Made by a program: the position numbers and the translations under genes
Origin: Streptomyces sp. NBC_00239
GTDB lineage: Bacteria > Actinomycetota > Actinomycetes > Streptomycetales > Streptomycetaceae
Assembly: GCF_036194065.1 (NCBI RefSeq)
Contig: NZ_CP108095.1
Span: forward strand, 7,936,001 to 8,000,000
Reading direction: 5' to 3'
Length of the DNA stretch: 64,000 nt
Part shown: in pieces, positions 16,149 to 24,185 of the stretch
Layout: every line of letters starts with the position of its first letter
How positions within the stretch are numbered: the first letter of the stretch is position 1
The notes under the pieces: generated by a model
Seen by the model: the letters and a program-made list of their open reading frames with translations, nothing else
Told to the model about the DNA's origin: nothing
Database searches by the model: none

Positions 16149-18236
16149 GTGCTCTCTCGTGCCAGCAAACTGGCCATCACCTCCGTGGCTGTCGCCGCGT
16201 TCAGTGCCTCGATAGGCACCTACGCGACCGCCGCGGTCACTCTCCCGCCGCTGCCCGGCGACTCGGACCTTCCGTTCGCCGTCGAGGACGGCGCGTACCC
16301 CAACGCCGCGCAGATCCTGACGGACAAGGGCATCAAGCTCCTCCGCGGAGACGGCAACATCACGCTCGCCGAGTGCAGCGAGACCGCGAAGCAGATCCGC
16401 GTGATGACGGTCGCCGACGCCGCCGCCAACCGCGCGGGCACCTACTGCTTCGCCTCCCGTGGCAGCACCGGTCTGCTCACCCTCGAACTGCCCCGCGTGT
16501 TCGCCATCGACGCGGCCGACCAGCCCCTGAGCGCCAACCTCACGGCCGACGGCCAGACCAAGACGGTCACCGTCGCCAAGGACGGCTACGCCAGCGTCGG
16601 CGAAGGCGTGGTCGGCGGCGCCCGCAGCACCCTCGTCGAGATCCGCGTCACCGGACCGGCGACCACGACGACCCCGCCGGCGCCCTCCGGCGACACCTCC
16701 CTGGCCTTCAGCGGAAAGCTGACGATCGGCGGCACCAAGTCCTGCTCCGCCGCACTGGTGGACCCGCGCTGGGTCATCACCGCCAAGAGCTGCTTCGCCG
16801 ACAAGCCCGCCGAGAGCAACACCGTTGCCGCCGGCGCGCCGAAGGAGAAGACGACCGTCACCGTCGGCCGCACCGATCTGACGACCTCCGGCGGACACAC
16901 CAGCGAGATCGTCGAGCTCGTACCGCACGCCGACCGGGACCTGGTCATGGCCCGCCTGGCCGACCCGGCCACCGGCGTCACCCCGGTACCGGTGTCGTCC
17001 CAGGCACCCGCCGCCGACGAGGAGCTGACCTTCGCCGGCTTCGGGCGTACCACGTCGGACTGGGGCACGACCAAGCTGCACTCCGCCGGCTTCGCCGTCG
17101 GCGCGATCGCCGACACCGCGGTGAGCCTGACGGCCAAGACTCCGGCCGACGCCACCGTCTGCAAGGGCGACGCGGGCGGCCCCGCGGTCCGCACCGAGAA
17201 CGGCAAGCCCGCACTCGTGGCACTCGGCAGCCGCGCCGGCCAGGCCCACTGCCTCGACAGCGGCTCCACCGCCGCCGGCGTCCACAACACCCGCGTCGAC
17301 AACGCGCGCGACTGGGTCCAGCAGGTCCGGGCGCTGGCCCCGGGCTGGAAGACCGAGACGCTCGTCCAGGGCGGCACCAACCTCTACCAGGGCATCCGTC
17401 TTGCCGACGGCTCCTGGACCGGTTTCACCGACGTCCAGTCCAAGGCCGGAAGCATCAACGGCGTCCGCGCCATGGCGGCCGCCGGCATCAACGGTGACAC
17501 GCACGTCGTCGCCCTCGGCGGCGACGGCGTCATCCACCACACCATCCGCAAGGCGGACGGCACCTGGGGGACCTTCGGTGACGTCGGCGCCGTCGCCGGC
17601 GTCCTCGGCAGCGTCACGCAGCTCTCCGCCGTTTCCGTCGGCGGCGACCTGCACGTCGTCGCGGTCGCCGACGGCAAGGCCTTCCACACCATCCGCACCG
17701 CCGCGGGCCACTGGTCGAGCTTCGGCAACCTCGCCGGCGCCGCCGGCCCGATCGGCACCGTGACCACGGCCGCCACCGCCAGTGTCGGCGGCGAGCTCCA
17801 GGTCATCGCCGTCAGCGGCGGCAAGGCCTTCCACACCATCCGCAACACCGCCGGACAGTGGAGCCCCTGGGGAAGCGTGGCGGCCGCGGCCGGCACCACC
17901 GGCCCCATCACCTCCGTGAGCATGGCGGGCACCGGCGGTGACGCGCAGATCGTCATTGCCACCGACAACGGCACCCGCCAGTACCACGCCATCCGCAAGG
18001 CCGACCGCACCTGGAGCACCTTCGGCGACCTCCAGGGCGTCCTGGGCACGGTGACCGTCAAGTCCGTCGGCGCCGCCCACGTCGACGGCGAGCTCCAGGT
18101 GACGGCGACCACCTCCGCCAACAAGCTCCTCCACACCGTCCGCCACGCCGACCGCACCTGGAACCCGACCACCACGGTCACCCTTCAGGGCGTCACGGGC
18201 ACCCTCGGAGCCACGTCCGTCACCGGCACGCTCTGA
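16149..18236 (+). CDS. Secreted S1 (trypsin-fold) pseudo-protease with C-terminal repeats
   Basis: 695 residues: a signal peptide (cleavage near TYATA-AV, about 28), a ~110-residue N-domain, a trypsin-like domain (about 180-400) and a repeat region (about 405-695) of five ~52-residue units with the pattern HxxR-ADGxWssFGDl...GGdlhVvAv, resembling tectonin/propeller repeats seen in secreted Streptomyces proteins. The protease fold is clear (SCSAALVDPRWVITAKSC, DLVMARL, FAGFGRT, CKGDAGGPAV), but the catalytic His is Ser214 (TAKSC for TAAHC) and the nucleophile is Ala342 (GDAGGP for GDSGGP); Asp264 remains. It should be inactive and may be a binding or adhesion protein. GTG 16149 has GGAAGGA eight bases upstream. 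Confidence 0.88.
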   Translation: MLSRASKLAITSVAVAAFSASIGTYATAAVTLPPLPGDSDLPFAVEDGAYPNAAQILTDKGIKLLRGDGNITLAECSETAKQIRVMTVADAAANRAGTYCFASRGSTGLLTLELPRVFAIDAADQPLSANLTADGQTKTVTVAKDGYASVGEGVVGGARSTLVEIRVTGPATTTTPPAPSGDTSLAFSGKLTIGGTKSCSAALVDPRWVITAKSCFADKPAESNTVAAGAPKEKTTVTVGRTDLTTSGGHTSEIVELVPHADRDLVMARLADPATGVTPVPVSSQAPAADEELTFAGFGRTTSDWGTTKLHSAGFAVGAIADTAVSLTAKTPADATVCKGDAGGPAVRTENGKPALVALGSRAGQAHCLDSGSTAAGVHNTRVDNARDWVQQVRALAPGWKTETLVQGGTNLYQGIRLADGSWTGFTDVQSKAGSINGVRAMAAAGINGDTHVVALGGDGVIHHTIRKADGTWGTFGDVGAVAGVLGSVTQLSAVSVGGDLHVVAVADGKAFHTIRTAAGHWSSFGNLAGAAGPIGTVTTAATASVGGELQVIAVSGGKAFHTIRNTAGQWSPWGSVAAAAGTTGPITSVSMAGTGGDAQIVIATDNGTRQYHAIRKADRTWSTFGDLQGVLGTVTVKSVGAAHVDGELQVTATTSANKLLHTVRHADRTWNPTTTVTLQGVTGTLGATSVTGTL

Positions 18237-18265
18237 CGCGTTGATCCGCGGGCGCGGGCGCGCTG

Positions 18266-18314
18266 AACGGGGAGAGGCCCCGGGACGACCAAGGTCCCGG
18301 GGCCTCTCCCCGTT
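18266..18314 (+). terminator. Hairpin terminator after the S1-like gene
   Basis: A perfect 20-bp stem (AACGGGGAGAGGCCCCGGGA and its complement) with a 9-base loop, starting 30 bp after the stop codon. It lies between convergent genes (the flavin reductase is on the minus strand), so it probably serves both. Confidence 0.9.
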
Positions 18315-18387
18315 CCGGATTCCCCCTGCCGGGTCCGGCGGCGGACCGCCGCCAGGTCGCTCGGCAGGTCGCTCGCCCGGCCGCTCG

Positions 18388-18954
18388 TCAGTCGGTCCCC
18401 GCCTCCGCGACCGGCCCGTGGGGCGCCGCCAGCAGCGTGACGATCTCGCCGAGCCGCTCCCGCACCCCTTCGTCGGTGACGAGCCCACCCGCGTCCACCA
18501 TCTGACGGCCCACCGGAATCCGCGCGCACGCCGCCTCCACGACGTGGGCGCCGGTGTAGTCGAGCACCGTCCGCAACGTGGCCTCCGCGCCCTGTCCCCG
18601 GCCGGGGGCGGCCGCGTTGACCCAGGCCACGGGCTTGTCGCAGATCTCGGTGCCGCCGACCGTCCAGTCCAGCAGGTTCTTGAACGCACCCGGCAGGGTG
18701 CCCGCGTACTCCGGCGTGCAGATCAGGACCGCGGACGCCTCGTCGATCGCCGCGCGCAGCTCGGCCACCGGGGCCGGCAGCGGATCGGTGTCGTCGTCGG
18801 GGTTGAAGTGCGGGAGCGCCGGCAAGCCCTCGTACAGGACGGTGCGCACCTGCGAGGAGGCGGCCACCGCCTGGGCCGTACGCAGCACCGACTCGTTGGA
18901 CGAACCTGTCCGTACGCTTCCGGACAGCAGCAGGATCATGGGGACCATAGACAT
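18388..18954 (-). CDS. NADPH-dependent FMN reductase family protein
   Basis: 188 residues with a flavodoxin-like fold. LLLSGSVRTGSSNESVLRTA (P-loop for FMN phosphate, residues 8-27) and ICTPEYAGTLPGAFKNLLDW (flavin ring loop, about 78-97) are the FMN_red signatures. Such enzymes reduce FMN, quinones, azo compounds or metal ions using NAD(P)H in the cytosol. ATG 18954 and a second in-frame ATG six bases later are both possible starts; no strong ribosome site separates them. It stands alone and faces a decayed gene remnant, with no partner gene to indicate a substrate. Confidence 0.88.
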   Translation of the reverse strand: MSMVPMILLLSGSVRTGSSNESVLRTAQAVAASSQVRTVLYEGLPALPHFNPDDDTDPLPAPVAELRAAIDEASAVLICTPEYAGTLPGAFKNLLDWTVGGTEICDKPVAWVNAAAPGRGQGAEATLRTVLDYTGAHVVEAACARIPVGRQMVDAGGLVTDEGVRERLGEIVTLLAAPHGPVAEAGTD

Positions 18955-19159
18955 CCGCTCAACCTACTGCCCCACCGCCACCCCCGCCCGCGATCCGGAC
19001 AGGCAGTGGCGCGGGCAGTGGCGTGGGCAGCCGATCCATACCCCCCCATCTCCCGTCCTGAGGTGGTGCGTGACAGTTCGCCAGCACGCATCTCCGTGCA
19101 CGCACGCATGTCGCGCGCAGGACAGGTACGGGGGAGTGCACGGCACCGGCCGGGGGTGG

Positions 19160-19261
19160 TACCCATATCGAGGCCGGGGCGGAGGCGACCGCAGCGCGGA
19201 AGGCGGTGGGCCGTTCGTCGATCAGCCGCAGCAGATCGGGTCGCTCCAGAGGATTTGCCAC
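19160..19261 (-). pseudogene. N-terminal remnant of a mycothiol-dependent maleylpyruvate isomerase/DinB-like gene
   Basis: From ATG 19261 the minus strand reads NPLERPDLLRLIDERPTAFRAAVASAP, which matches from memory the conserved opening of Streptomyces 'maleylpyruvate isomerase family mycothiol-dependent' proteins (usual continuation ...vPtCPEWtl..L..HlG). After about 30 codons the similarity stops and the frame runs into Pro/Arg-rich nonsense. About 200 residues of the expected protein are missing, so this is a truncated relic, not a gene. Identification is from remembered family sequence and needs a database search. Confidence 0.45.
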
Positions 19262-19443
19262 TCCTGCTGTCTATCTCCGCACTCCGAAGGCCGGACACCG
19301 ATTTCCCCTTTGCCCGTGGAACGAGGGCCGTGCCAGCCGTTCGACAGACGTCTGGACGGACTGCAGACCCCTGGCCCCCGGCCACCGCACCCGCGCTGTT
19401 TCACCATCGGCAGAACACCGGTCCGACAGGGCTCGGCGATCGC

Positions 19444-19449
19444 TAAAGT
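19444..19449 (+). promoter_or_regulatory. -10 box (TAAAGT), near-leaderless promoter
   Basis: TAAAGT lies nine bases before ATG 19459, so transcription would start within about 3 bases of the start codon. No ribosome site is present, consistent with a leaderless message. No clear -35. Confidence 0.5.
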
Positions 19450-19458
19450 CCCAGTCTC

Positions 19459-20193
19459 ATGACGACGATCACGACGCGCACGGTCGCGTACCCGGCCGAC
19501 GGCCTCACGATGACCGGGCACCTCGCGCTCCCGGCCGGCGTCGACCGCCGGCCCGCCGTGTTGCTCGGACCAGAGGGCCCGGGACTCAGCGACGTCGAGC
19601 GCCGCCGGGCCGACGCGCTCGCCGAACTGGGTTACGTGGCGCTGGCCTTCGACCTCCACGGCGGCCGCTATTTGGACGACTCCGACGAGATGCTGGCCCG
19701 TTGCCTGCCGTTGCTCGCCGACCCCGACCGGATGCGCGGCATCGGCCACGCAGCGCTCGACGTGTTACGTGCCGAACCGCGGACCGACGCCGACCGGATC
19801 GCCGCGGTCGGCTACGGCACCGGTGGCGCCATCGGGCTGGAACTCGGGCGCGACGGCGTCAACCTGCGCGCGATCGGGACGGTCAACGCACTGACCACGG
19901 GCCGACCGGGGGAGGCGGCGCGCATTCGGTGCCCGGTGTGGGCGGGGGTGGGGTCGGAAGACCCGATCATGCCGCCCGCGCAACGGGAGGCGTTCGCCGC
20001 CGAGATGCAGGCCGCGGGCGTCGACTGGCGTCTCGTGGTCTACGGCGGAGCGTTGCACGCCTTCCACCACCCGCCGGTCGAGCAGCCCGTGCTCCCCGGT
20101 GTCGGCCACCACCCGCGGCACGCGCAGCGAGCGTGGCGCGACGTGGTCGACCTGCTCGAAGAGTGCCTGCCCGTGACGCAGGTGCGAACGTAG
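19459..20193 (+). CDS. Dienelactone-hydrolase family protein lacking the nucleophile
   Basis: 244 residues, an alpha/beta-hydrolase of the dienelactone hydrolase (DLH) type: GPEGPGLSDVERRRADALAELGYVALAFDLHGGR in the N-terminal half, AAVGYGTGGAIGLEL at the nucleophile elbow, GSEDPIMPP (Asp) and HAFHHP (His) later. Active DLH proteins have Cys (GxCxGG) or Ser at the elbow; here residue 120 is Gly (GYGTGG). Unless another residue substitutes, the hydrolase reaction is lost, so it may be a non-enzymatic homologue or have altered chemistry. Single gene with its own leaderless-type promoter. Confidence 0.82.
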   Translation: MTTITTRTVAYPADGLTMTGHLALPAGVDRRPAVLLGPEGPGLSDVERRRADALAELGYVALAFDLHGGRYLDDSDEMLARCLPLLADPDRMRGIGHAALDVLRAEPRTDADRIAAVGYGTGGAIGLELGRDGVNLRAIGTVNALTTGRPGEAARIRCPVWAGVGSEDPIMPPAQREAFAAEMQAAGVDWRLVVYGGALHAFHHPPVEQPVLPGVGHHPRHAQRAWRDVVDLLEECLPVTQVRT

Positions 20194-20217
20194 ACCGGCC
20201 AGGTCAGGTCAGGTCAG

Positions 20218-20287
20218 CAGCTCGCGGGCTTCGCCCCATCGCCGCACCGCCCCATCGCCGCACCGCCCCATCGCCCCATCGGCGCAT
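20218..20287. repeat. Short tandem repeats (GCCCCATC/GCCGCACC units)
   Basis: Alternating 8-bp units GCCCCATC and GCCGCACC occur from about 20,231 to 20,280, preceded by three TCAGG copies. The stretch lies between the hydrolase stop and the next ribosome site and encodes nothing. It looks like simple slippage-prone sequence. Confidence 0.65.
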
Positions 20288-20370
20288 CGTGGGAGGATTC
20301 GGCCCCGGGACGGTGCGGAAGACTGCCAGGATGGGTGGGGAGCCGCCGGTTCCGTTGCGAGGAGGACGAG

Positions 20371-20937
20371 TTGAGCAGTCCCGAGGCCAAGGGGCCCAAG
20401 TTGCCTCCGACCTATCCGCCGAAGACGCCGCCACCGCAGAAGAAGCCGGTGGAGCCGCCCCGGCCGCAGCCGTCCACGAAGCCCAAGGCCCTGCTGCCCG
20501 GGCTGCCCCGTCCCCGGATGCAGATCCGCAACCGGCAGACCGCGGCACTCACCTTCCGCGCGGACCAGTGGGCGTCGGGGAAGGCCGCCGGCCAAGCCGT
20601 GACGACGGTCCGTGGGTGGGGCTATCCGGGACTGGACGAGCAGGACCTCGACGCCGCCGTACGGCTCCTGGTCGCCGCCGCCGTACGGGACGGCGGCCGC
20701 CGGGTCAGCGTCCACCTCGCCGACCAGGCGGACAAGATCCTGGTGGTCGCGCTCAGCCACCGGCCCGGGCCCGCACCCGAGGGCGATGTCCTCGCCGGTC
20801 TTGCGGCGTTGACCGCCGTGGACAGCTGTGGCGACGACCTGGGTGACGACGGCCGCCGCCTGTGGGCCCTCCTCGACGCGACACCCCGACGCCGCAAGGC
20901 CACCCCCGCGGGACCTCCTCGGCGGCAGAGAGGGTGA
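20371..20937 (+). CDS. Small hypothetical protein, possible degenerate HATPase-like domain
   Basis: 188 residues. The N-terminal ~50 are Pro/Lys-rich (PPKTPPPQKKPVEPP), then a globular alpha/beta part from TAALTFRADQW to the end (GWGYPGLDEQDLDAAVRLLVAAAV, GRRVSVHLADQADKILVVALSH) recalls the small histidine-kinase-like ATPases of Streptomyces, but the N-, G1- and G2-boxes are not recognisable. TTG 20371 is chosen because GAGGAGGA sits six to twelve bases before it; an in-frame ATG at 20335 lacks a ribosome site. Function unknown. It ends one base from the convergent RidA gene. Confidence 0.6.
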   Translation: MSSPEAKGPKLPPTYPPKTPPPQKKPVEPPRPQPSTKPKALLPGLPRPRMQIRNRQTAALTFRADQWASGKAAGQAVTTVRGWGYPGLDEQDLDAAVRLLVAAAVRDGGRRVSVHLADQADKILVVALSHRPGPAPEGDVLAGLAALTAVDSCGDDLGDDGRRLWALLDATPRRRKATPAGPPRRQRG

Positions 20938-20938
20938 T

Positions 20939-21331
20939 TCAACCGACGACCGCGTCGATCTCCACTTCGACCAGCCACGCGGGGTCGATGAAACGGGACA
21001 CCTCGACGAACGTGGTCACCGGCCGGACAGCTGAGAAACGTTCGCCGTGTGCTCGGGCCGCCTCTTTCCACTGGGTCACGTCGGTGAGCATGATGCGGGT
21101 CCGTACGGCGTCTGCCATCGACGCTCCCGCCCCCTCCAGCGCACGCTCGGCGATGTCCAAACACCGCACCGTCTGCGCGTAGACGTCACCTAGCCCCACG
21201 GTCGAGCCGTCGTCCCCGATGGGGGCCGTACCGGCGACCGCTACGTAATCGCCTGCGCGGACCGCCCGCGAGAAGCCGATCTGCGGTTCCAGCGGAGACC
21301 CTGAGCTGACAGCCTGTCGATTTCGACCCAT
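20939..21331 (-). CDS. RidA/YjgF/TdcF family protein
   Basis: 130 residues spanning one complete RidA domain: IGFSRAVRAGDYVAVAGTAPI near the start, the catalytic-site Arg in ADAVRTRIMLTDVTQW, and FIDPAWLVEVEIDAVVG at the C-terminus (usual 'P.a.vEIeaiA'). RidA proteins hydrolyse reactive enamine/imine intermediates released by PLP enzymes and usually act as trimers in the cytosol. Convergent with the preceding gene and unlinked to an amino-acid pathway here, so the substrate is open. Confidence 0.88.
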   Translation of the reverse strand: MGRNRQAVSSGSPLEPQIGFSRAVRAGDYVAVAGTAPIGDDGSTVGLGDVYAQTVRCLDIAERALEGAGASMADAVRTRIMLTDVTQWKEAARAHGERFSAVRPVTTFVEVSRFIDPAWLVEVEIDAVVG

Positions 21332-21499
21332 CAGGCCATGCTGCCAGACGGTGCAGACGGTGCTCGACGCCGGCCACCCGTACCCGGAAACGCTGTACCG
21401 GTAGGCCGCGGACGCAGGCCGGTGAGGTGTTCCGACGTGCGCGCCGGTGACCTCGGTCCGCAGCCGTACCCGCGACGCCGGCCCACGCGTGCGCCGGAT

Positions 21500-22867
21500 T
21501 CAAGCCGCCGGTGTCGTGAGGTGCACGCCGTCCGCCGGGACCTCCGGGTGAGGTGGGGCTGTTCGGCGGGGGAGCAGCAGGGGGGTGGTCAGGAGGAGGG
21601 CGCCGGCCAGGCCGATGGCCGGATGCGGGCCGAACAGACCGCCCAGCGCGCCCCATACGGCCGTCAGCAGTGCGGTCGAGGCCTTGGTGGTGACCGCCCA
21701 GGCGGACAGCGTGCGGGCGACCCGGTCGGGCGCGGTGCGTTGGAGGCGGTAGGTGGCGCAGACGGGGTTGAAGACCGCGCAGCAGAAGATGAGGCCCAGC
21801 TCGACGCCCATCACGAGCAGCAGTCCTCCCGTGCCCGGCCGCAGGAACACCAGGCCGGCGGGCCAGCTCGCGCGCAGCGTCCCGGCCGCGACCAGGACCC
21901 GGTGCTGCCCGAACCGGGTGACGAGCGGTCGGGCCAGGCGTGCACCGAGCAGTCCGCCGATCGCGGGCGCGGCGAAGGCGAGGCCGTACTGCCACGGCGC
22001 GAACCCGAGCCGGCCGAGCATCATCACGGCCAGCAGCGGGGAGGTGGCCATCAGCAGCCCGTTGAACAGGGCCGTGTTGAAGAACAGCCGCCGCAGTGTC
22101 GCGTCGGCCAGGACGTACCGCCAGCCGTCGAGCAGGTCGCCGGGCCGCATGCGCGCGGCCTCCCGGCGCTCGGGCGGCGGCTCGTGCCCGCCCATCGCGC
22201 GGATGCCCAGCGCCGAGAGCAGGTAGCTGACCGCGTCGGCCACCACCGTCACCACCGGACCGAGGAGCCCGATCGCCGCACCGCCCAGCGGCGGTCCGAT
22301 GATCGTGGTCGTCCAGGTCGTGGACTCGAGGCGGGCGTTGGCGACGAGCAGGTCCTCGGCCGGCAGCAGCGTCTTCAGGTACGCGCCGGAGGCGGCGCGG
22401 AAGGTGATGTCGGCCGCCGCGACGACGACCGACACCAGCAGCAGCTGGAGGAAGGTGAGCGCACCCAGCGCGAACGCGGCGGGGACCGTCAGCAGGGCCC
22501 CGCACCGGACCAGGTCCATCGCGATCAGCACCGGCCGCTTGCGGCGGAACTCCACCCACGGGCCGAGCGGCACCGCCACGGCCGCGCCCACCGCGGCCCC
22601 CACCGAGGAGAGCGCGGCGACCTCGACCGGTCCGGCGTGCAGCACCTGAATGGCGATCAGCGGGAACGCACCGAACGCGAGCCAGGTGCCGAGCGCGCTG
22701 GTCCCGTACGCACCCCAGAGCCAGCCGAACCGCCGCCCCAGCGGATGCCCGAACCCGCGCCCCGGCCACGGCCCGGACACCTGAGCCGGCCGCCGCCCCC
22801 ACCGCTGTCCTGGCCCCCGCCCCCACCGCTGTCCGAGGCCCCGACCCGCCCGCCGCCCGCCCCGCAT
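21500..22867 (-). CDS. MFS transporter (enterobactin-exporter/macrolide-efflux-like)
   Basis: 455 residues, about ten to twelve membrane segments. Conserved parts include the TM2-3 loop PLGPWVEFRRKRPVLIAMDLVR (GxxvdrxxrRpvli.aDl, MFS_3 type), AYLKTLLPAEDLLVANARLESTTW, and ADAVSYLLSALGI. This family exports siderophores or drugs. ATG 22867 is preferred because GAGGG lies five bases upstream; in-frame extension to a TTG at 22918 lacks a ribosome site. The first ~35 residues are an unusual Arg/Gly-rich tract with repeated GQRWGR. It is divergent from a LysR gene that probably controls it. Confidence 0.87.
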   Translation of the reverse strand: MRGGRRAGRGLGQRWGRGPGQRWGRRPAQVSGPWPGRGFGHPLGRRFGWLWGAYGTSALGTWLAFGAFPLIAIQVLHAGPVEVAALSSVGAAVGAAVAVPLGPWVEFRRKRPVLIAMDLVRCGALLTVPAAFALGALTFLQLLLVSVVVAAADITFRAASGAYLKTLLPAEDLLVANARLESTTWTTTIIGPPLGGAAIGLLGPVVTVVADAVSYLLSALGIRAMGGHEPPPERREAARMRPGDLLDGWRYVLADATLRRLFFNTALFNGLLMATSPLLAVMMLGRLGFAPWQYGLAFAAPAIGGLLGARLARPLVTRFGQHRVLVAAGTLRASWPAGLVFLRPGTGGLLLVMGVELGLIFCCAVFNPVCATYRLQRTAPDRVARTLSAWAVTTKASTALLTAVWGALGGLFGPHPAIGLAGALLLTTPLLLPRRTAPPHPEVPADGVHLTTPAA

Positions 22868-22965
22868 GTCAGCCCTCGCCTCCCGCCCGTACAACCGATC
22901 CGCGATCAGCAGCATCAAAGCGAGCGCCGTACCGAGCGGTCAAACAACCGCCGTGCCACCCCGCC

Positions 22966-22980
22966 ACAACCAGTGGTTGT
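22966..22980. promoter_or_regulatory. Perfect 15-bp palindrome, likely LysR operator
   Basis: ACAACCA-G-TGGTTGT sits between the divergent MFS and LysR genes, immediately upstream of the LysR -10 box. A single half-site (ACAACC) occurs 21 bp to the left. The length and T-N11-A form fit a LysR-type binding site giving autoregulation and control of the transporter. Confidence 0.65.
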
Positions 22981-22985
22981 CCCCG

Positions 22986-22991
22986 TACGGT
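22986..22991 (+). promoter_or_regulatory. -10 box (TACGGT), leaderless promoter of the LysR gene
   Basis: TACGGT lies six bases before ATG 22998, placing the transcription start at or next to the start codon. The palindrome at 22,966-22,980 would occupy the -35 to -10 spacer. Confidence 0.55.
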
Positions 22992-22997
22992 GTCGGC

Positions 22998-23933
22998 ATG
23001 GATCTCGAAACCGTGCGGACCTTCGTCGCCGCCGCCGACGCGGGGCAGTTCCAGGAGGCCGCCGCCGAGCTGGCCGTCACCCAGCAGGCGGTCTCCAAGC
23101 GCATCGCCGCGCTGGAGCGCAGCCTCGGGGTGCGCCTGTTCACCCGTACCGCGCGCGGCGCCGAGCTCACCATCGACGGGCAGGCGTTCCTGCCGCACGC
23201 GCGCGAGCTGCTGCGCGTCGCCGAGCGCGCGGCCGCATCCGTGCGCCCCGGCCGCCGCCCGCTGCGCGTCGACGTGATCGCCTCACGCGTCGCGCCGTCG
23301 GGCCTGATGCGCGGCTTCCACCGCGCGCACCCCGACATCGAGCTCGACGTGATGATGCTGTTCGACATCGAGACGGCCGTCGCCGCCCTCCGGTCCGGCG
23401 CCATCGACGCGTCCTTCCGCGCCGTCGCCGTGCCCGGCCGGCCCCTCCCCGAGGACATCGAGTCCGTCCGGGTGCTCGACGAACCCCTCCAGCTGCTCAC
23501 CGGCCCCGCCCACGTACTCGCGGGCGCCCGGTCGGTGGCCCTCGGCCGGCTCGCCGGACACCGGATCTGGATGCCCGGCATCCTGCCCGGCACGGAATGG
23601 GCCGCCTACTACGACGACCTCGTGGCCGAGTTCGGCCTCACCATCGAGGCGACCGGCCCCAACTTCGGCTCCGACGCGCTCCTCGACACCGTCGCCGACA
23701 CCCCCGCCCTGGCCACCTTCATGGGCGAGCACACACGCCTCGTCTGGCCCGCCGGCCACGGCCTGCGCCGCATCCCGGTGACCGACCCGACGCCCGTCTA
23801 CCCGCACTCGCTCCTCTGGCACCGCGACAACCCCCATCCGGCGCTCGCCACCCTCCGCGCCCACCTCGCCACCACACCGGCCGACCACGACGCCGCGGGG
23901 ACCTGGACCCCGAGCTGGGTGACTCCGCGCTGA
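22998..23933 (+). CDS. LysR-family transcriptional regulator
   Basis: 311 residues. N-terminal winged helix (residues 1-60): TVRTFVAAADAGQFQEAAAELAVTQQAVSKRIAALERSLGVRLFTR, a textbook LysR HTH. Residues ~90-300 form the periplasmic-binding-like effector domain (LRVDVIASRVAPSGLMRGFHRAHPDIEL). It lies divergent to the MFS exporter with a perfect palindrome between, the usual arrangement for a LysR regulator that controls its neighbour in response to a small molecule. Effector unknown. Confidence 0.92.
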   Translation: MDLETVRTFVAAADAGQFQEAAAELAVTQQAVSKRIAALERSLGVRLFTRTARGAELTIDGQAFLPHARELLRVAERAAASVRPGRRPLRVDVIASRVAPSGLMRGFHRAHPDIELDVMMLFDIETAVAALRSGAIDASFRAVAVPGRPLPEDIESVRVLDEPLQLLTGPAHVLAGARSVALGRLAGHRIWMPGILPGTEWAAYYDDLVAEFGLTIEATGPNFGSDALLDTVADTPALATFMGEHTRLVWPAGHGLRRIPVTDPTPVYPHSLLWHRDNPHPALATLRAHLATTPADHDAAGTWTPSWVTPR

Positions 23934-24005
23934 ACCCGCCCGCGGCCACGGCCCCGTCACGAGTCGGCCCGTTCACGGGTCTCCGCACCGGGTTCACGGG
24001 TCGTC

Positions 24006-24051
24006 ATGCCCCCGTTCGTGCGCCTTCGATGCCCCCGTTCGCGCGGCTTCG
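24006..24051. repeat. Two 23-bp tandem copies upstream of the beta-helix gene
   Basis: Units at 24006-24028 and 24029-24051 (ATGCCCCCGTTCGYGCGSCTTCG) differ at two positions. A second pair, TTCACGGGTC, lies just upstream. They are in a 252-bp noncoding stretch before a secreted-protein gene. No function is evident. Confidence 0.6.
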
Positions 24052-24185
24052 TGCTCCGTACGGGCTGTCCGCCCGCCCGTACGGATCAGGTCGGGAAGCC
24101 GACGGGGGTCGCGCATGGTCGGCTGGGCTCGGCCGGTTACGGTCCCCTGCCGACCGGCCTCGCCCCGTACAAGGAGGAGTACCCG

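Larger units (their letters stand above)
18955..19458. other. 504-bp region holding a gene remnant and a promoter
   Basis: There is no intact gene. It contains the decayed minus-strand remnant near 19,160-19,261 and the -10 box of the downstream hydrolase at its right end. The section 18,960-19,150 is low-complexity G+C-rich sequence with G-runs and shows nothing further that I can recognise. Confidence 0.55.

Noticed and set aside
16149..18236. Active trypsin-like protease
   Set aside because: The catalytic His and Ser are replaced by Ser214 and Ala342.
15906..18689. A 927-codon minus-strand frame opposite the S1-like gene
   Set aside because: Its residues are low-complexity Gly/Ala/Asp without family motifs, and the plus strand has signal peptide, protease fold and repeats.
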